This document shows, piece by piece, positions 52,901 through 60,987 of a stretch of DNA of 64,000 nucleotides (positions within the stretch are counted from its first letter, which is position 1; each line of letters begins with the position of its first letter). Made by a program: the position numbers and the translations under genes. Below the pieces are notes generated by a model. That model worked only from the letters and a program-made list of their open reading frames with translations, was not told the DNA's origin and made no database searches. The DNA is taken from positions 62,001 to 126,000 of the forward strand of contig NZ_JAUSZZ010000001.1 of assembly GCF_030818075.1 (NCBI RefSeq), given 5' to 3'. This stretch comes from Microbacterium proteolyticum (GTDB lineage: Bacteria > Actinomycetota > Actinomycetes > Actinomycetales > Microbacteriaceae).

Positions 52901-55840
52901 CCCGGCGGAGTCGGACACCCGATAGCGGAAGGACACCTGCCCGCGGTCACCCGGGATCGAGGAGTACACGATCGCCGACCCGTCCGGGGAGACGGATGCC
53001 GTGCCGCGATCAGGCTGCACGACGATGCGATCCAGGGTCACCGCGTCGCCGTCGGGGTCGATGCCGAAGGCGGGGAAGTCGATCGAGGTCGTGCCCCCGC
53101 TCAGCACCCGGCCTTCGAGGTCGTCGGGCAGCGGCGCCCGGTTCTCGTCCGGACTCAGGACCGTGATGCGCACCGTCGCCTCGTCCCACAGGGACGGGGT
53201 GCCGGTGCTCGACACACGGTAGGTGACCTCGTAGGCGCCGGGCGTCGTGGGGGCGAGGTAGCGCAGCAGTCCACCCGAGGCGAAGGCGAGGCCGTCCGCG
53301 GCAGGAGCGGCCTGGATGCTCGAGGGGTCGAGCGTCGGTCGCCCGCCCGCGGGAGAGATGTCGTTGTCCAGCACGGGGATGTCCACCTGCGCGCCCACGC
53401 GGACGGTCACGGTGTCGTCGACGGCGATCGGCGCGATCTCCGGTGCCGGTGGCAGCAGGTAGACCGTCGCCTCGCCCTCCACGCGAGATCCGTCGTCGTC
53501 GGTGCCGTCGCTCACCGCGTATGTCACCGTCCCGAGCAGCCCCGCCGACCCATCGGAGGTGCTGCCGGAGATGCGCAGATCGTTCTGGCCGACCGTGTCC
53601 ACCGTGAGCGAAGCGCCATCCTCGGCTTCGGCGACGACGTCGCTGAGGAGCAGCACGCGACCCGTCGGATTGGAGACGGCACGGAAGACGTCGAGGGTGG
53701 CGTCCTCTTGCGGGCGGACGAAGGCGACCACGGGCGACGTCGACAGCTGGGCCGGGGCGTCGGCCGGCAGCAGGGTGATGCGCGCGGTCCCGTTCGCATT
53801 GCGGCCGCCGCCGTCGACGGTGAAGTCGACGCGGTAGACACCCGGCTCCGCGGCGGTGAGTTCGAACGCCGTGCTGCCTCCGACGACCGTCGCGGTCGCG
53901 GCCGCGCCGTCGAGGACGCGGACGGAGGAGAGGGTGACGTCGCCGGCGGTGCCCGTGACGTGCGGTCCGACGTCGACGGGCACGGACGAGCCGACGGTGT
54001 CGACGACGGCGAACGACTGCACCGAGAGGCCGGGATCGGGAGCGACGCGGACCACGAGGGCCTTGGTGGTGGTCGCACCTGCCGTATCGGCGACGGTGAC
54101 GTCGAGCTCGATGTTCTGCTCGCCACCGGACCCGTCGTCGGCATGCTGGTAGACGACGTCCCCGCCGGGGGTGGCGGCCACCGAACCGACACCGCCGGGG
54201 TTCGTGACCGAGAGAAGGAGGAGCGGGTCACCCTCGGGGTCGACCCATCCGGGCAGCACCGGCACCGTGATGGTGCCGCCTCGCGCGACCTCGGGCGTGG
54301 GCCACGGCTGCAGGCACGTCGGGACCCCGCACCACACGGGTGCGGTGTTCGCAGCGGGTGGCGACACCGTGAGCGTCACGGTGGTGGCGGCGGAGGTCAG
54401 ACCGTCAGCGGTGGTGCCGTCGGTCACCGCGTACGAGAAGGTCGCGGTGCCCGCGGCGTCCGGAGCCACTCGCACCGCGAGCCGCTGGCCGGAGTCGGTG
54501 AGGGTGAGCGCGCCGAAGCCGGGGTCGAGACCCGTCACGCTCTCACCGACCACGCTCAACACGTCTTCGTTGGGATCGTGGTCGTTGAGCAGCACGGGCA
54601 GGGTGACCAGGCGGCCGGAGCGTACGCCGAACGCATCGGGCTCGGCGATCGGGGGCTTCGGATCGAGCACGACGCTGAGCTGCTCCTCGCTCTGCACCGC
54701 CGTCTGCTCGGTCCGATCGTCGAGCGACCAGTTCTGGCTCGACGCGACGAGCGCGCCGTCGGGCACCGTCCACACCCACCCGGTGCGCGTCTCGTTCAGG
54801 ATGATGGCGTGGTCGGTCGCGACGAAGACGGGGCGGCGCTGGTCGGGCATTGTCGCGCCGGCGTAGTCGAGCCCGGTCTCGCCCCGGTCGGACCGCCAGA
54901 GCGTCCCGCGGGAATCGCCGGGGAGCAGCCACGCGGCGTACGCGACACCCAGATGCCACACGGGCCGGGCCGGCTGCCCCAGGACGTTGCCGCCGCCGCC
55001 CACCTCGCGGCGCGGCGCGGAGCCATCGGTGGGGATCGTCCACAGCGACTGATCGTCGGCGAGGAAGACGGCGCGGGCATCGGGATCGGCATCTCCCACC
55101 ACGACCTGGTCGCCGGTCTCGATGTCGACGGGGTCCTCTCCTCGCACCCACACGCGCCCGACCTCGGAATCGATGAGCACCCAGGTGTCGCCCGCGGCCG
55201 AGAGCACCGGCGCCGCCGTGTCGGCGTCCAGGGCGTCGCGGCCGCGGAGTTCATCGGAGTCGATGTCGTAGCGGATCACGGACGCATCCGCGGAGGAGTA
55301 GGCGAACAGCATCCCCCGGTCATCGAGCGCGAGTGCATCGGCGGTGTAGGCGGCGGCATCGTCGTCGCCGGCGACGCCGAAGGGATCCAGCTCGGCGGCG
55401 ACCTGCCCGGCGCGGCTCAGACGGCCGGCGAAGAGGGTTCCGGCATCCGTCCGGTACACGACGAAGTCCCCGGCCGTCACGACCGACGTGGTCCCGGGGG
55501 GCGTGTCGGGGGCCGCCTGCAGCTGCTCCTCCTGCAGGTCGATGGGCTGCGCCTCGTCGATGCGCGTGAGCTTGCTGAAACTGTCGGTGAAGAGATACGC
55601 CCCGTCGCCGGCCTGCGCGACCTGGCTGGGGTTGCCGGCCGCGCGCACCGTGTCGAGTTCGCCGACCGCGGTGTTCACCCGGGCGTAGCGCTGCCCCTCG
55701 CCCGTCTGCAACGCCCACACCGACGTGTCGACCTCGGGCGTCTGCTGGGCGTCGAGGCCCGGCCAGACGATGCTGGCCGTCACGATCAGCGCGGCCGAGA
55801 CCACCGCCGCGGTGACTCCGGCGAGCGTGGTGCGCCTCAT
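49901..55840 (-). CDS. Giant exported protein (1979 aa): signal anchor, propeller-like head, Ig-like repeats, fibronectin-type tail
   Basis: The start is ATG 55840, overlapping the kinase stop. One N-terminal helix (about 7-27) anchors it with the rest outside. Residues 40-395 contain short repeats with aspartates and tryptophans (YLFTDSFSKLTRIDEAQ; SLWTIPTDGS) that look like a beta-propeller. From about 400 to 1230 at least seven Ig/cadherin-like repeats recur about every 100 residues, marked by LPVLLNDHDPNED, VLDNDISPAGG, FGIDPDGDAV and PLANDIDPTQG. Fibronectin-III-like domains follow (about 1505-1690), then a C-terminal domain with four cysteines. No LPXTG or sortase signal is present. Length and acidic DxD/N motifs suggest a rigid, Ca2+-stiffened surface stalk. 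No binding partner can be assigned. Confidence 0.88.
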   Translation of the reverse strand: MRRTTLAGVTAAVVSAALIVTASIVWPGLDAQQTPEVDTSVWALQTGEGQRYARVNTAVGELDTVRAAGNPSQVAQAGDGAYLFTDSFSKLTRIDEAQPIDLQEEQLQAAPDTPPGTTSVVTAGDFVVYRTDAGTLFAGRLSRAGQVAAELDPFGVAGDDDAAAYTADALALDDRGMLFAYSSADASVIRYDIDSDELRGRDALDADTAAPVLSAAGDTWVLIDSEVGRVWVRGEDPVDIETGDQVVVGDADPDARAVFLADDQSLWTIPTDGSAPRREVGGGGNVLGQPARPVWHLGVAYAAWLLPGDSRGTLWRSDRGETGLDYAGATMPDQRRPVFVATDHAIILNETRTGWVWTVPDGALVASSQNWSLDDRTEQTAVQSEEQLSVVLDPKPPIAEPDAFGVRSGRLVTLPVLLNDHDPNEDVLSVVGESVTGLDPGFGALTLTDSGQRLAVRVAPDAAGTATFSYAVTDGTTADGLTSAATTVTLTVSPPAANTAPVWCGVPTCLQPWPTPEVARGGTITVPVLPGWVDPEGDPLLLLSVTNPGGVGSVAATPGGDVVYQHADDGSGGEQNIELDVTVADTAGATTTKALVVRVAPDPGLSVQSFAVVDTVGSSVPVDVGPHVTGTAGDVTLSSVRVLDGAAATATVVGGSTAFELTAAEPGVYRVDFTVDGGGRNANGTARITLLPADAPAQLSTSPVVAFVRPQEDATLDVFRAVSNPTGRVLLLSDVVAEAEDGASLTVDTVGQNDLRISGSTSDGSAGLLGTVTYAVSDGTDDDGSRVEGEATVYLLPPAPEIAPIAVDDTVTVRVGAQVDIPVLDNDISPAGGRPTLDPSSIQAAPAADGLAFASGGLLRYLAPTTPGAYEVTYRVSSTGTPSLWDEATVRITVLSPDENRAPLPDDLEGRVLSGGTTSIDFPAFGIDPDGDAVTLDRIVVQPDRGTASVSPDGSAIVYSSIPGDRGQVSFRYRVSDSAGLTGEGTVRIGVLEAEANPSPITFTDYVQVQAGPDRTIRVSPLANDIDPTQGRLALTGVRPDLPEQLVDGSANPEFARLDAFIDTVTDTAVVIRAGEQPGTLSFLYDVASDSGNTGRGLIVVKVVRESVPDYPVVADTVLTVENRDDFVTGVDVLAGKATWSGGDVADLDVGLWGDPADVRLDGRRLSGELPATRRVIPFAVTGRVDDADVTTYAFLRIPGDDDLNLSLRPNAAQRVDELASISFDMASLVALPRRATLEVGTEVTPTGVRAEGRCTVAGSVVTYDAGSGSPWTDACRVPVRAAGSDEWTVLTVPIGVVARDPQPELRPGALTVGPGETETFDLRNMTTWQLGREDEAGVRYAFEYSGSAFTVSLDGSIVTVTGSDRAVPGAENAAVISITSHAAVSPARLTLRVGAAPSTLPQGGTTSSQCSQASGSACTIGVIGIPGEVNPLPRTPLEVVAVSPTAACAGISFSVASPTSIAASWSEDAPGSTCSASVTLRDAQGRTTASTRDARVVLDLLGYPRAPASVRQTAYADGSLTLRVDTGESGRAYPAVSGFTVRTGGQVVGRCASDGSCPPISAPNGEQREYVVTAVNAVGESRGAVRTSGWAYRAPNKPRELAFTPVKTDGEGGIADLVVSGVDGAETGTLEISSPVGETVRVDVGRNQDVVPVRGFVVGSNDATSITVRPISRFTVPPGLGGSANGSELIGVAHGVGAAQNLVLNLTSRSTGNEKSTVVADGSAQPNGTGVELKYDISEGRSRCQPGAGSAREEFPGRDNGETYDYTLCVETFFRGESYGAVGIKKSIDVAQDSAAPSGYTFRVDPRAEVQGNSARWYLVPKIEAGSPPPRRNKVKYENWGPGSTVFDRDPNILVYFEHDVWGTQSQRGVVKPAEGSAPYQVQASWKIASCEGGGRLRAEGTSAGDRANIVPTYDSVVYRDENGGVLPTVDGDPTLVPVGATRVENITVAVDWSKPGWNLDPATAKLDGPCTPGTAAP

Positions 55841-56973
55841 CGGAGCACGCCCGTCGCGACGAGGGCGGCCGCCAGCACGCCGCCGGCGGTGACGACCGTG
55901 GCCGCGGCGAGCACCCACGGCAGCGGGTGGAACCGGCGCGCCGCAGGGGCCGCGATGTCGGTGTCCTCATCACGGGCGTACCCCGCGACTCCGGCCGACG
56001 CGCGGTGTTTGCGCGAGACCTCGCGCTCGACACGGGTTCGCACGGGCCCGCGCAGCGTCCCGTCGGCGAAATCGACGGAGCGTGCCGCGGGTGCCCACTC
56101 GGCGGCGGGCACCTCGAGCGGAGTCGCTGCGAGGCCCTCCTCGGTCTGCACAGCCTGGAGCGCCTCTCCGAATTCGCGGGCCGTGGGGTAGCGATCGGCG
56201 GGATTGCGCGACATCGACCGAGCGAGCACCCGTTGCAGCGCCGCCGGGACGTCGGCGCGCGAGATGTCGGTGTACGAGGCGCGGGCAATGCGCCGACGCA
56301 GCTGCTCCCGGGAGTTCTGCCCCTTCTCCCGACGCTCGAAGGGGCTGTGACCGGCGAGTAACGAGTACACGGTGGCGCCCAGGCTCCACACCTCGCTGGT
56401 GACGGTGCCGGCGTTCTGCTCGGACACGACCTCGGGGGCGCTCCACGGCACCGACATGGCCATCATCTCGTCGGCGCCCTGTCGGGCGAGCGACGACGAG
56501 ATGCCGAAGTCGGCGAGCACGGGGGCGCCGAAGGTGGTGACGAGGATGTTGCTGGGCTTGACGTCGCGGTGGATGAGCCCGGCGTGGTGGGCCGACTCGA
56601 GAGCGCCCGCCATGCGCACGCCGATGGACAGCACCTCCGCCACCGGCATCCGCTCGACGCGGAAGCGCTGCGCGAGCGAACCGGGGCAGTACTCCATGAC
56701 GATGTAGGGCCGGCCGTCGGCCGAGATCCCCGCCTGGTAGACGGTGACGATCGATGGGTGCGCCGACAGATGGGCCAGCACGTCGGCCTCGGCGTTGAAC
56801 ATGCGCAGGAGATCGGGATCGCGGACGTCGCTCGGCAGGACCTTCACCGCCACGTCGCGGCGCGGCATGTCTTGGCCGTAGAGGAAGACGTCGGCGAAAC
56901 CACCCGAACCGAGCGGACGGATGTACGCGAGCCCGGGCAGGATGGGCGGCGACGAGGGAAGTCGCTGCGGCAT
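55837..56973 (-). CDS. Ser/Thr protein kinase with C-terminal membrane anchor and no extracellular sensor
   Basis: This 378-residue Hanks-type kinase has the glycine loop LGSGGFADVF, Lys44 in VAVKVL, Glu62, HRDVKPSNIL (Asp137) and DFG (Asp155), so it should be active. After the catalytic domain (about 15-275) comes a 70-residue linker, then one helix at the extreme C terminus (about 351-374), leaving only a few residues outside. There is no PASTA domain. GGAGGG precedes ATG 56973. Its gene leads directly into the giant Ig-like gene, and the FHA protein downstream is the likely reader of its phosphothreonines. Confidence 0.95.
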   Translation of the reverse strand: MPQRLPSSPPILPGLAYIRPLGSGGFADVFLYGQDMPRRDVAVKVLPSDVRDPDLLRMFNAEADVLAHLSAHPSIVTVYQAGISADGRPYIVMEYCPGSLAQRFRVERMPVAEVLSIGVRMAGALESAHHAGLIHRDVKPSNILVTTFGAPVLADFGISSSLARQGADEMMAMSVPWSAPEVVSEQNAGTVTSEVWSLGATVYSLLAGHSPFERREKGQNSREQLRRRIARASYTDISRADVPAALQRVLARSMSRNPADRYPTAREFGEALQAVQTEEGLAATPLEVPAAEWAPAARSVDFADGTLRGPVRTRVEREVSRKHRASAGVAGYARDEDTDIAAPAARRFHPLPWVLAAATVVTAGGVLAAALVATGVLR

Positions 56974-57073
56974 CGAGCTCCCTCCGGACGATGCGTCCGC
57001 GACACCACCGGCGAACGACCCGACGATGCTAACAAAGTCGCATGGTCGCCCCCGCCGCGCATCCACAGGCGGT

Positions 57074-57736
57074 TCAGGATGCCGGGGGCTCGGACTCCCG
57101 CGGATCGAAGGGGGCGTCGAGGGAACGGGTCAAGTCGTCCAGCAGGGCCGCGATCTGGGGCTCGACGTACTCCGCGACCGCCGCCTGGATGCGCAGGCGA
57201 TGGTGCAGGAGGATCGAGCACACCTCCCGGCCGATCATGTTCGCGTAGTCGTCGGCGAGCCCGACCTCCTGGCGCAGCGCCGCCTTCGCGGCATCCGACA
57301 GCGGCGGAAGGGCCGGAATCGCGGCGTCCTCCTCGGCGGCCAAGCCCGACAGCGTGAAGAGGAACGGCGACCCGGGCTCGGGGTCGGGGTCGAGCGGCAT
57401 CCCCTCGAACTCCGGTTCGAGGCCCTCCGACGGGCGGTAGGAACGGCGCCGGTTGCGCTCGGCCTGCTGGTCGAGCTCGGCCTGGAGCATCGGGAGGTTG
57501 CGGGAGGTGTACTCGGCGACGGCATGGTCGACGATCCCCTTCACCCGGGTGGACAGCCCGTGCTGCACACCATGCGGCACGTCGGCGCCGAGGCCCGCGG
57601 CGGAGAGCACCGGCGACCCGAAGCATCGCCGGCAGGGCGCGACGCGTCCACGATGGTTCGCCGGCTCCCACCGGGGCAGCCAACGCAGCCAGGCGTCCAC
57701 CGCCTGACCGACCTGGCTCTCGAGCGACCGCTCCAC
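57074..57736 (-). CDS. Hypothetical cytoplasmic protein with a PCRRC motif
   Basis: This 220-residue soluble protein matches no family I recognise. An N-terminal segment has Trp-rich LRWLPRWEP and a CxxC pair (APCRRCFG, Cys35/Cys38) that could bind metal, but I see no second pair. The C-terminal half is helical (LHHRLRIQAAVAEYVEPQIA). It starts with GTG at 57736; TAGCGT ends 6 bases before it, suggesting a leaderless mRNA that could also cover the downstream kinase gene (100-base gap). A role linked to the kinase is only suggested by position. Confidence 0.65.
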   Translation of the reverse strand: MERSLESQVGQAVDAWLRWLPRWEPANHRGRVAPCRRCFGSPVLSAAGLGADVPHGVQHGLSTRVKGIVDHAVAEYTSRNLPMLQAELDQQAERNRRRSYRPSEGLEPEFEGMPLDPDPEPGSPFLFTLSGLAAEEDAAIPALPPLSDAAKAALRQEVGLADDYANMIGREVCSILLHHRLRIQAAVAEYVEPQIAALLDDLTRSLDAPFDPRESEPPAS

Positions 57737-57782
57737 GTCTCTACGCTAGTCCGACACGCCCGGGAACAGCCGGATGCCACGA

Positions 57783-58277
57783 TCACCGCGCGTCTGGAGG
57801 CCCGTGCTCGTCGTCCTCCCAGCTCCACCGCGGGCCGGTGGTGCGTGCACGGACCAGGAAGACGCCGAACAGCGCCGCCGCGAATCCCGCACCCGCGACC
57901 ACGGGTCCGGCGAAGCCGACCGCGACGCTCCCGGCGGCGGCGACGCCGCGGGCGAAGTCCGCTCCGCTGACGAGGGCACCGACCACGACCCCGGCGACCT
58001 CCCCCACGTAGGCGGCGATTCCGCACGGCACCGCGGTGAGATAGCTCGGCGGCGCCGCCCGCAGGCCCCAGAGCAGAACGCCGGCGAAGGACGCCAGCGC
58101 CGCCAGTTGACCGATCACGCCGGGGACCGCACCGAGACCCCGCACCGGGATGACGTCGGCGTCGAGCACGAGGCTCACCACCCCGAGGGCCGCGATGGAG
58201 AGGGCGATGAAGACGACGGAGGCGAAGACCACCGCGACCGGCGGGGTGACCCCCGCCGGTCGCGGCTCGTTCGTCAT
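57783..58277 (-). CDS. Four-helix membrane protein of unknown function
   Basis: This 164-residue protein has four hydrophobic helices (about 13-38, 50-70, 82-104 and 115-143) and a charged C-terminal tail (RWSWEDDEHGPPDAR). It follows the gene at 58288 by 10 bases and is probably co-transcribed. It resembles small uncharacterised actinobacterial membrane proteins. Nothing in it suggests transport or enzymatic activity. Confidence 0.72.
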   Translation of the reverse strand: MTNEPRPAGVTPPVAVVFASVVFIALSIAALGVVSLVLDADVIPVRGLGAVPGVIGQLAALASFAGVLLWGLRAAPPSYLTAVPCGIAAYVGEVAGVVVGALVSGADFARGVAAAGSVAVGFAGPVVAGAGFAAALFGVFLVRARTTGPRWSWEDDEHGPPDAR

Positions 58278-58287
58278 GGCATCCGTC

Positions 58288-59385
58288 TCAGCGCTGCGAG
58301 AGCTGAGGACCGGCCTCGAGCGTGCGCTCGTACTCGCGCTGCGCCTCGGCATTGAGTTCGGTCACGCGGCGACCGCGGGCCGCCACCCACGCGCCGAACC
58401 AGACGGTCAGCTCGCGACCCAGCACGAACGCGACGATCGCCAGGGGTGCGAGGACGTTGCCCTGCAGGAGCTCGACCGACTCGCGCGCCGTGATCATCCA
58501 GAACGGCGCGGCCAGGAGCACGCCGAGAAGGTGACCGGCCCACGCGATCACACCGACGACGAGACCCCACACCACCCAGTGGCCCCAGCGGCCGCGGTTG
58601 ATCAGCGCACCCAGGAACCAGAAGCCGATGTAGAAGGCGACGGTGGGGACCCACAGGCCCCACGTGGTCAGCGCCGACAGCGCTGCGGTCCCCAGGTCGG
58701 CGATCTGGAGTCCGTCTGTCAGCAGGCGCAGGCCGAGGATCGCCGCCAGGTAGAGGGCGGCGAACGCCAGGGCCGCCAGCAGACCGATGGCCCCCGCCGC
58801 GCCGCGGTTGCCGCGCGGGCGCGGAGCCTCGGGTGCCTGGACGAAGATGGGCTGGGGTCCACCGTAGGCACGGGTCGGTTCCTCGGAGGCCGGCGTGGTG
58901 GCGGCTGCGGCACCGGCGGCGGCAGCGCCCGTTCCGGCGACGGCCGCGGTCTCGGCGGCCGGGGAGACCGTCGTGGGGGTGTCGTCGTGGTGCACGGTCG
59001 ACGAGGTCGACTGCTCCGGCTCGGCGGAAGCGGCGTACGCGGCCCAGCGAGCGTCTTCGTCGTCGAGGTCGACCGACGATGCGGGGGCCGCGGGCGACGC
59101 GGACTGCGGCGCGACGGGTGAGGCGTCGTGCACGACGGGCGCCGGGTGGTCGCGACGCTCGTCGACCGCCGCGGCGGCGTCGCGCTCCTGCTGCTCGCGG
59201 TCGCTCCAGGCGGCCGCGGCCGCCTGCGGGTCGACGGCATCGCGACGGGCGGCCTCGGCGTCGGCGAGACCCTCGTGGGCTCGACCCACGACGTCGTGCG
59301 CGTCGTCGGTCGGCTCGACGACGGGGTCGCCGTACGAATCCTTCGGTGCAGCGACCCGGTCGCCGCCCGACGTGTTGTCGCTCAT
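58288..59385 (-). CDS. Membrane protein with a long acidic Ala-rich N-terminal region
   Basis: This 365-residue protein has about 190 disordered residues rich in Ala, Asp, Pro and Thr (EPTDDAHDVVGRAHEGLADAE), then four membrane helices (about 198-220, 235-260, 270-295 and 315-340) and an amphipathic tail ending RTLEAGPQLSQR. GAGGAG lies before ATG 59385. It starts the two-gene unit with 57783-58277 and is divergent from the lipoprotein gene at 59505. No family recognised. Confidence 0.72.
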   Translation of the reverse strand: MSDNTSGGDRVAAPKDSYGDPVVEPTDDAHDVVGRAHEGLADAEAARRDAVDPQAAAAAWSDREQQERDAAAAVDERRDHPAPVVHDASPVAPQSASPAAPASSVDLDDEDARWAAYAASAEPEQSTSSTVHHDDTPTTVSPAAETAAVAGTGAAAAGAAAATTPASEEPTRAYGGPQPIFVQAPEAPRPRGNRGAAGAIGLLAALAFAALYLAAILGLRLLTDGLQIADLGTAALSALTTWGLWVPTVAFYIGFWFLGALINRGRWGHWVVWGLVVGVIAWAGHLLGVLLAAPFWMITARESVELLQGNVLAPLAIVAFVLGRELTVWFGAWVAARGRRVTELNAEAQREYERTLEAGPQLSQR

Positions 59386-59469
59386 GGGATCTCCTCACGC
59401 GGTGATTGCGGCGCAAGGCTAACCCGCCGGCGGCGACGCGACGCTTAGGCGTGCCGACGGAAGTGCGTC

Positions 59470-59498
59470 TCGACCGTGTCGGAACCTCGGCCTAGGGT
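59470..59498 (+). promoter_or_regulatory. Candidate leaderless promoter of the lipoprotein gene
   Basis: TCGACC (59470-59475), a 17-base spacer and TAGGGT (59493-59498) end 6 bases before the ATG at 59505, placing the start at or next to the ATG. No ribosome site is seen. Confidence 0.5.
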
Positions 59499-59504
59499 GT
59501 TGCC

Positions 59505-60023
59505 ATGCCCCGTCGCCCGCCCCGCCCGGCCGTTCCCGCGGTCCTCGTCGGTGTCGCCGTGCTCGCGCTGACCGCGTGCGCCCCCGCCGCCGAGGAGGCG
59601 GCCCCCGACACCCCGTCCCCGGTCTCCTCCTCGCCGACCCCGTCGAACATCCCCACGTTCTCGCGGGCCCCCACCGACGTGCGTCTCCCCGCGGACTGCA
59701 AGGCGATGCTCTCCGCCGACGTCCTCGCCCAACTGGGCACGGTCCCCCTGAACGACCCGGCGCTGGGCGCATCCGGCGTACAGCCCGACGGCTCGCTCAT
59801 CTGCATCTGGCGCGACCCGGGAGCCGACACGACGGGGCTGACGACGACGATCTCGCGGATGAACCGCGGGCCGGCGCTCGACATGCTCAACGATCTGGTG
59901 TCCACCCAGGGGTTCAGCTGTTACACCCCCGACGCCGGCACACGCTGCGAGAAGACCTGGATCAACGACACCTACCCCGTCAACGACGGGCGCACACTGT
60001 ACTGGCGCGCGACGACGTGCTGA
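59505..60023 (+). CDS. Lipoprotein, probably frameshifted near its C terminus (true end near 60094)
   Basis: The signal peptide ends in the lipobox LALTAC (Cys25); a Pro/Ser/Thr linker and a domain of about 120 residues with three further cysteines follow. It is a distant paralogue of the protein encoded convergently at 60108-60722. Its frame stops after LYWRATTC at 60023, but the other frame continues with DDVLIDTQYSNLAPTGYTSS to a stop at 60092-60094, matching the paralogue's end (GDRWVSSTLSGWMPDGY). A two-base gain or one-base loss in the GCGCGCG at 60005-60011 would explain this. Function unknown. Confidence 0.75.
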   Translation: MPRRPPRPAVPAVLVGVAVLALTACAPAAEEAAPDTPSPVSSSPTPSNIPTFSRAPTDVRLPADCKAMLSADVLAQLGTVPLNDPALGASGVQPDGSLICIWRDPGADTTGLTTTISRMNRGPALDMLNDLVSTQGFSCYTPDAGTRCEKTWINDTYPVNDGRTLYWRATTC

Positions 60024-60107
60024 TCGACACCCAGTACTCCAATCTCGCCCCGACGGGTTACACCTCGAGCATCATCTCGTCGATCTTCGGGTGACGTCCC
60101 TCCCCCG

Positions 60108-60722
60108 TCATCCTCCGAAGAAGGCGTGGGATGCCGCGTCCTCGGCGTAGCCGTCCGGCATCCAGCCGCTGAGCGTCGACGACACCCACCGATCGCCGCG
60201 CAGATCGTGAACCTCGTCGACCTCGCCGGTGGTCCGGACGCAGTGCGTCACCGCGGGCTGCGACGCATCGGGCGCCGACGTGCACGCGAAGCCCTGGGAG
60301 GCGAGTGCCGCCACCGCCGCCGCGGCGCCCTCCGGTGACACGGTGGACACCGTGGTCTCGAGGAAGCGACCGCCCACGCCCCGCCAGTGGCACGTCACGA
60401 CCGTGGTGGGCTGGGCCGCCGCGACGGCCTCGGGAGTCGACAGCGCCGCCGTGCGCCGCTGCGACAGCAGTGCGTCGGGTGACCACACCAGCGACGACCA
60501 CATCGGCTGGGAGTAGAGGCGCCGGCACTCGGTGGCCGGGGTCGCGGGCTCCGCGTCGACCGTCGCCGACGGGCTGGTGACGCTGCGGAGAGTGTCCCCC
60601 ACGAAACCGATCGCTCCGGGGATGCCGGGGGCGGCGAGCACCCCCAGGCCCAGCACCGCAGCCAGACAGAACAGCCCCACGGGCCATGCCAGCCACAGGC
60701 TGCGTCCACCGATCCGGGCCAT
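60108..60722 (-). CDS. Exported or membrane-anchored protein, paralogue of the convergent lipoprotein
   Basis: This 204-residue protein has one N-terminal helix (LWLAWPVGLFCLAAVLGLGV) and an outside domain with cysteines in TECRRLYSQPMW, VTCHWRG, GFACTSA and THCVRTTG, suggesting two disulfides. It shares the spacing and the C-terminal pattern (GWMPDGYAEDAASHAFFG) with the lipoprotein at 59505. The start is ATG 60722, with GGAGGA six bases upstream; a longer reading adds 33 unlikely residues. Function unknown. Confidence 0.78.
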   Translation of the reverse strand: MARIGGRSLWLAWPVGLFCLAAVLGLGVLAAPGIPGAIGFVGDTLRSVTSPSATVDAEPATPATECRRLYSQPMWSSLVWSPDALLSQRRTAALSTPEAVAAAQPTTVVTCHWRGVGGRFLETTVSTVSPEGAAAAVAALASQGFACTSAPDASQPAVTHCVRTTGEVDEVHDLRGDRWVSSTLSGWMPDGYAEDAASHAFFGG

Positions 60723-60823
60723 GCATTCCTCCGCGACAACGGTAGGCGCACTCCCCCGGCCTCGACGGCACCCGACACGCCGCGTGCCGTACGCGTCACG
60801 AACGGGATACACGCCGGACATGA

Positions 60824-60855
60824 CGAAGGCCCCCGGCAGAAGCCGGGGGCCTTCG
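60824..60855 (-). terminator. Terminator after rpoC
   Basis: A perfect 14-bp stem (60824-60837 with 60842-60855) with an AGAA loop (TTCT on the transcribed strand) lies in the 265-base gap between the rpoC stop and the next gene. Otherwise I see nothing coding there. Confidence 0.7.
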
Positions 60856-60987
60856 TTTCACCAGGATGCCGCGCCGAGGCATGGCATCCGTCGATCGGGG
60901 TGGAGCCGGACGTGCCGGCTCCACCCGTCATCAGTTGTCTTCAATCGGCTCGGTCGAGCGAGCGAGCTCGCTCTCCTCTCGCCTCGA

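Noticed and set aside
49883..56191. A 2102-residue open frame on the plus strand opposite the giant Ig-like gene
   Set aside because: It is an Arg/Gly/His-rich antisense shadow caused by high GC; the minus-strand protein has a signal anchor and domain repeats.
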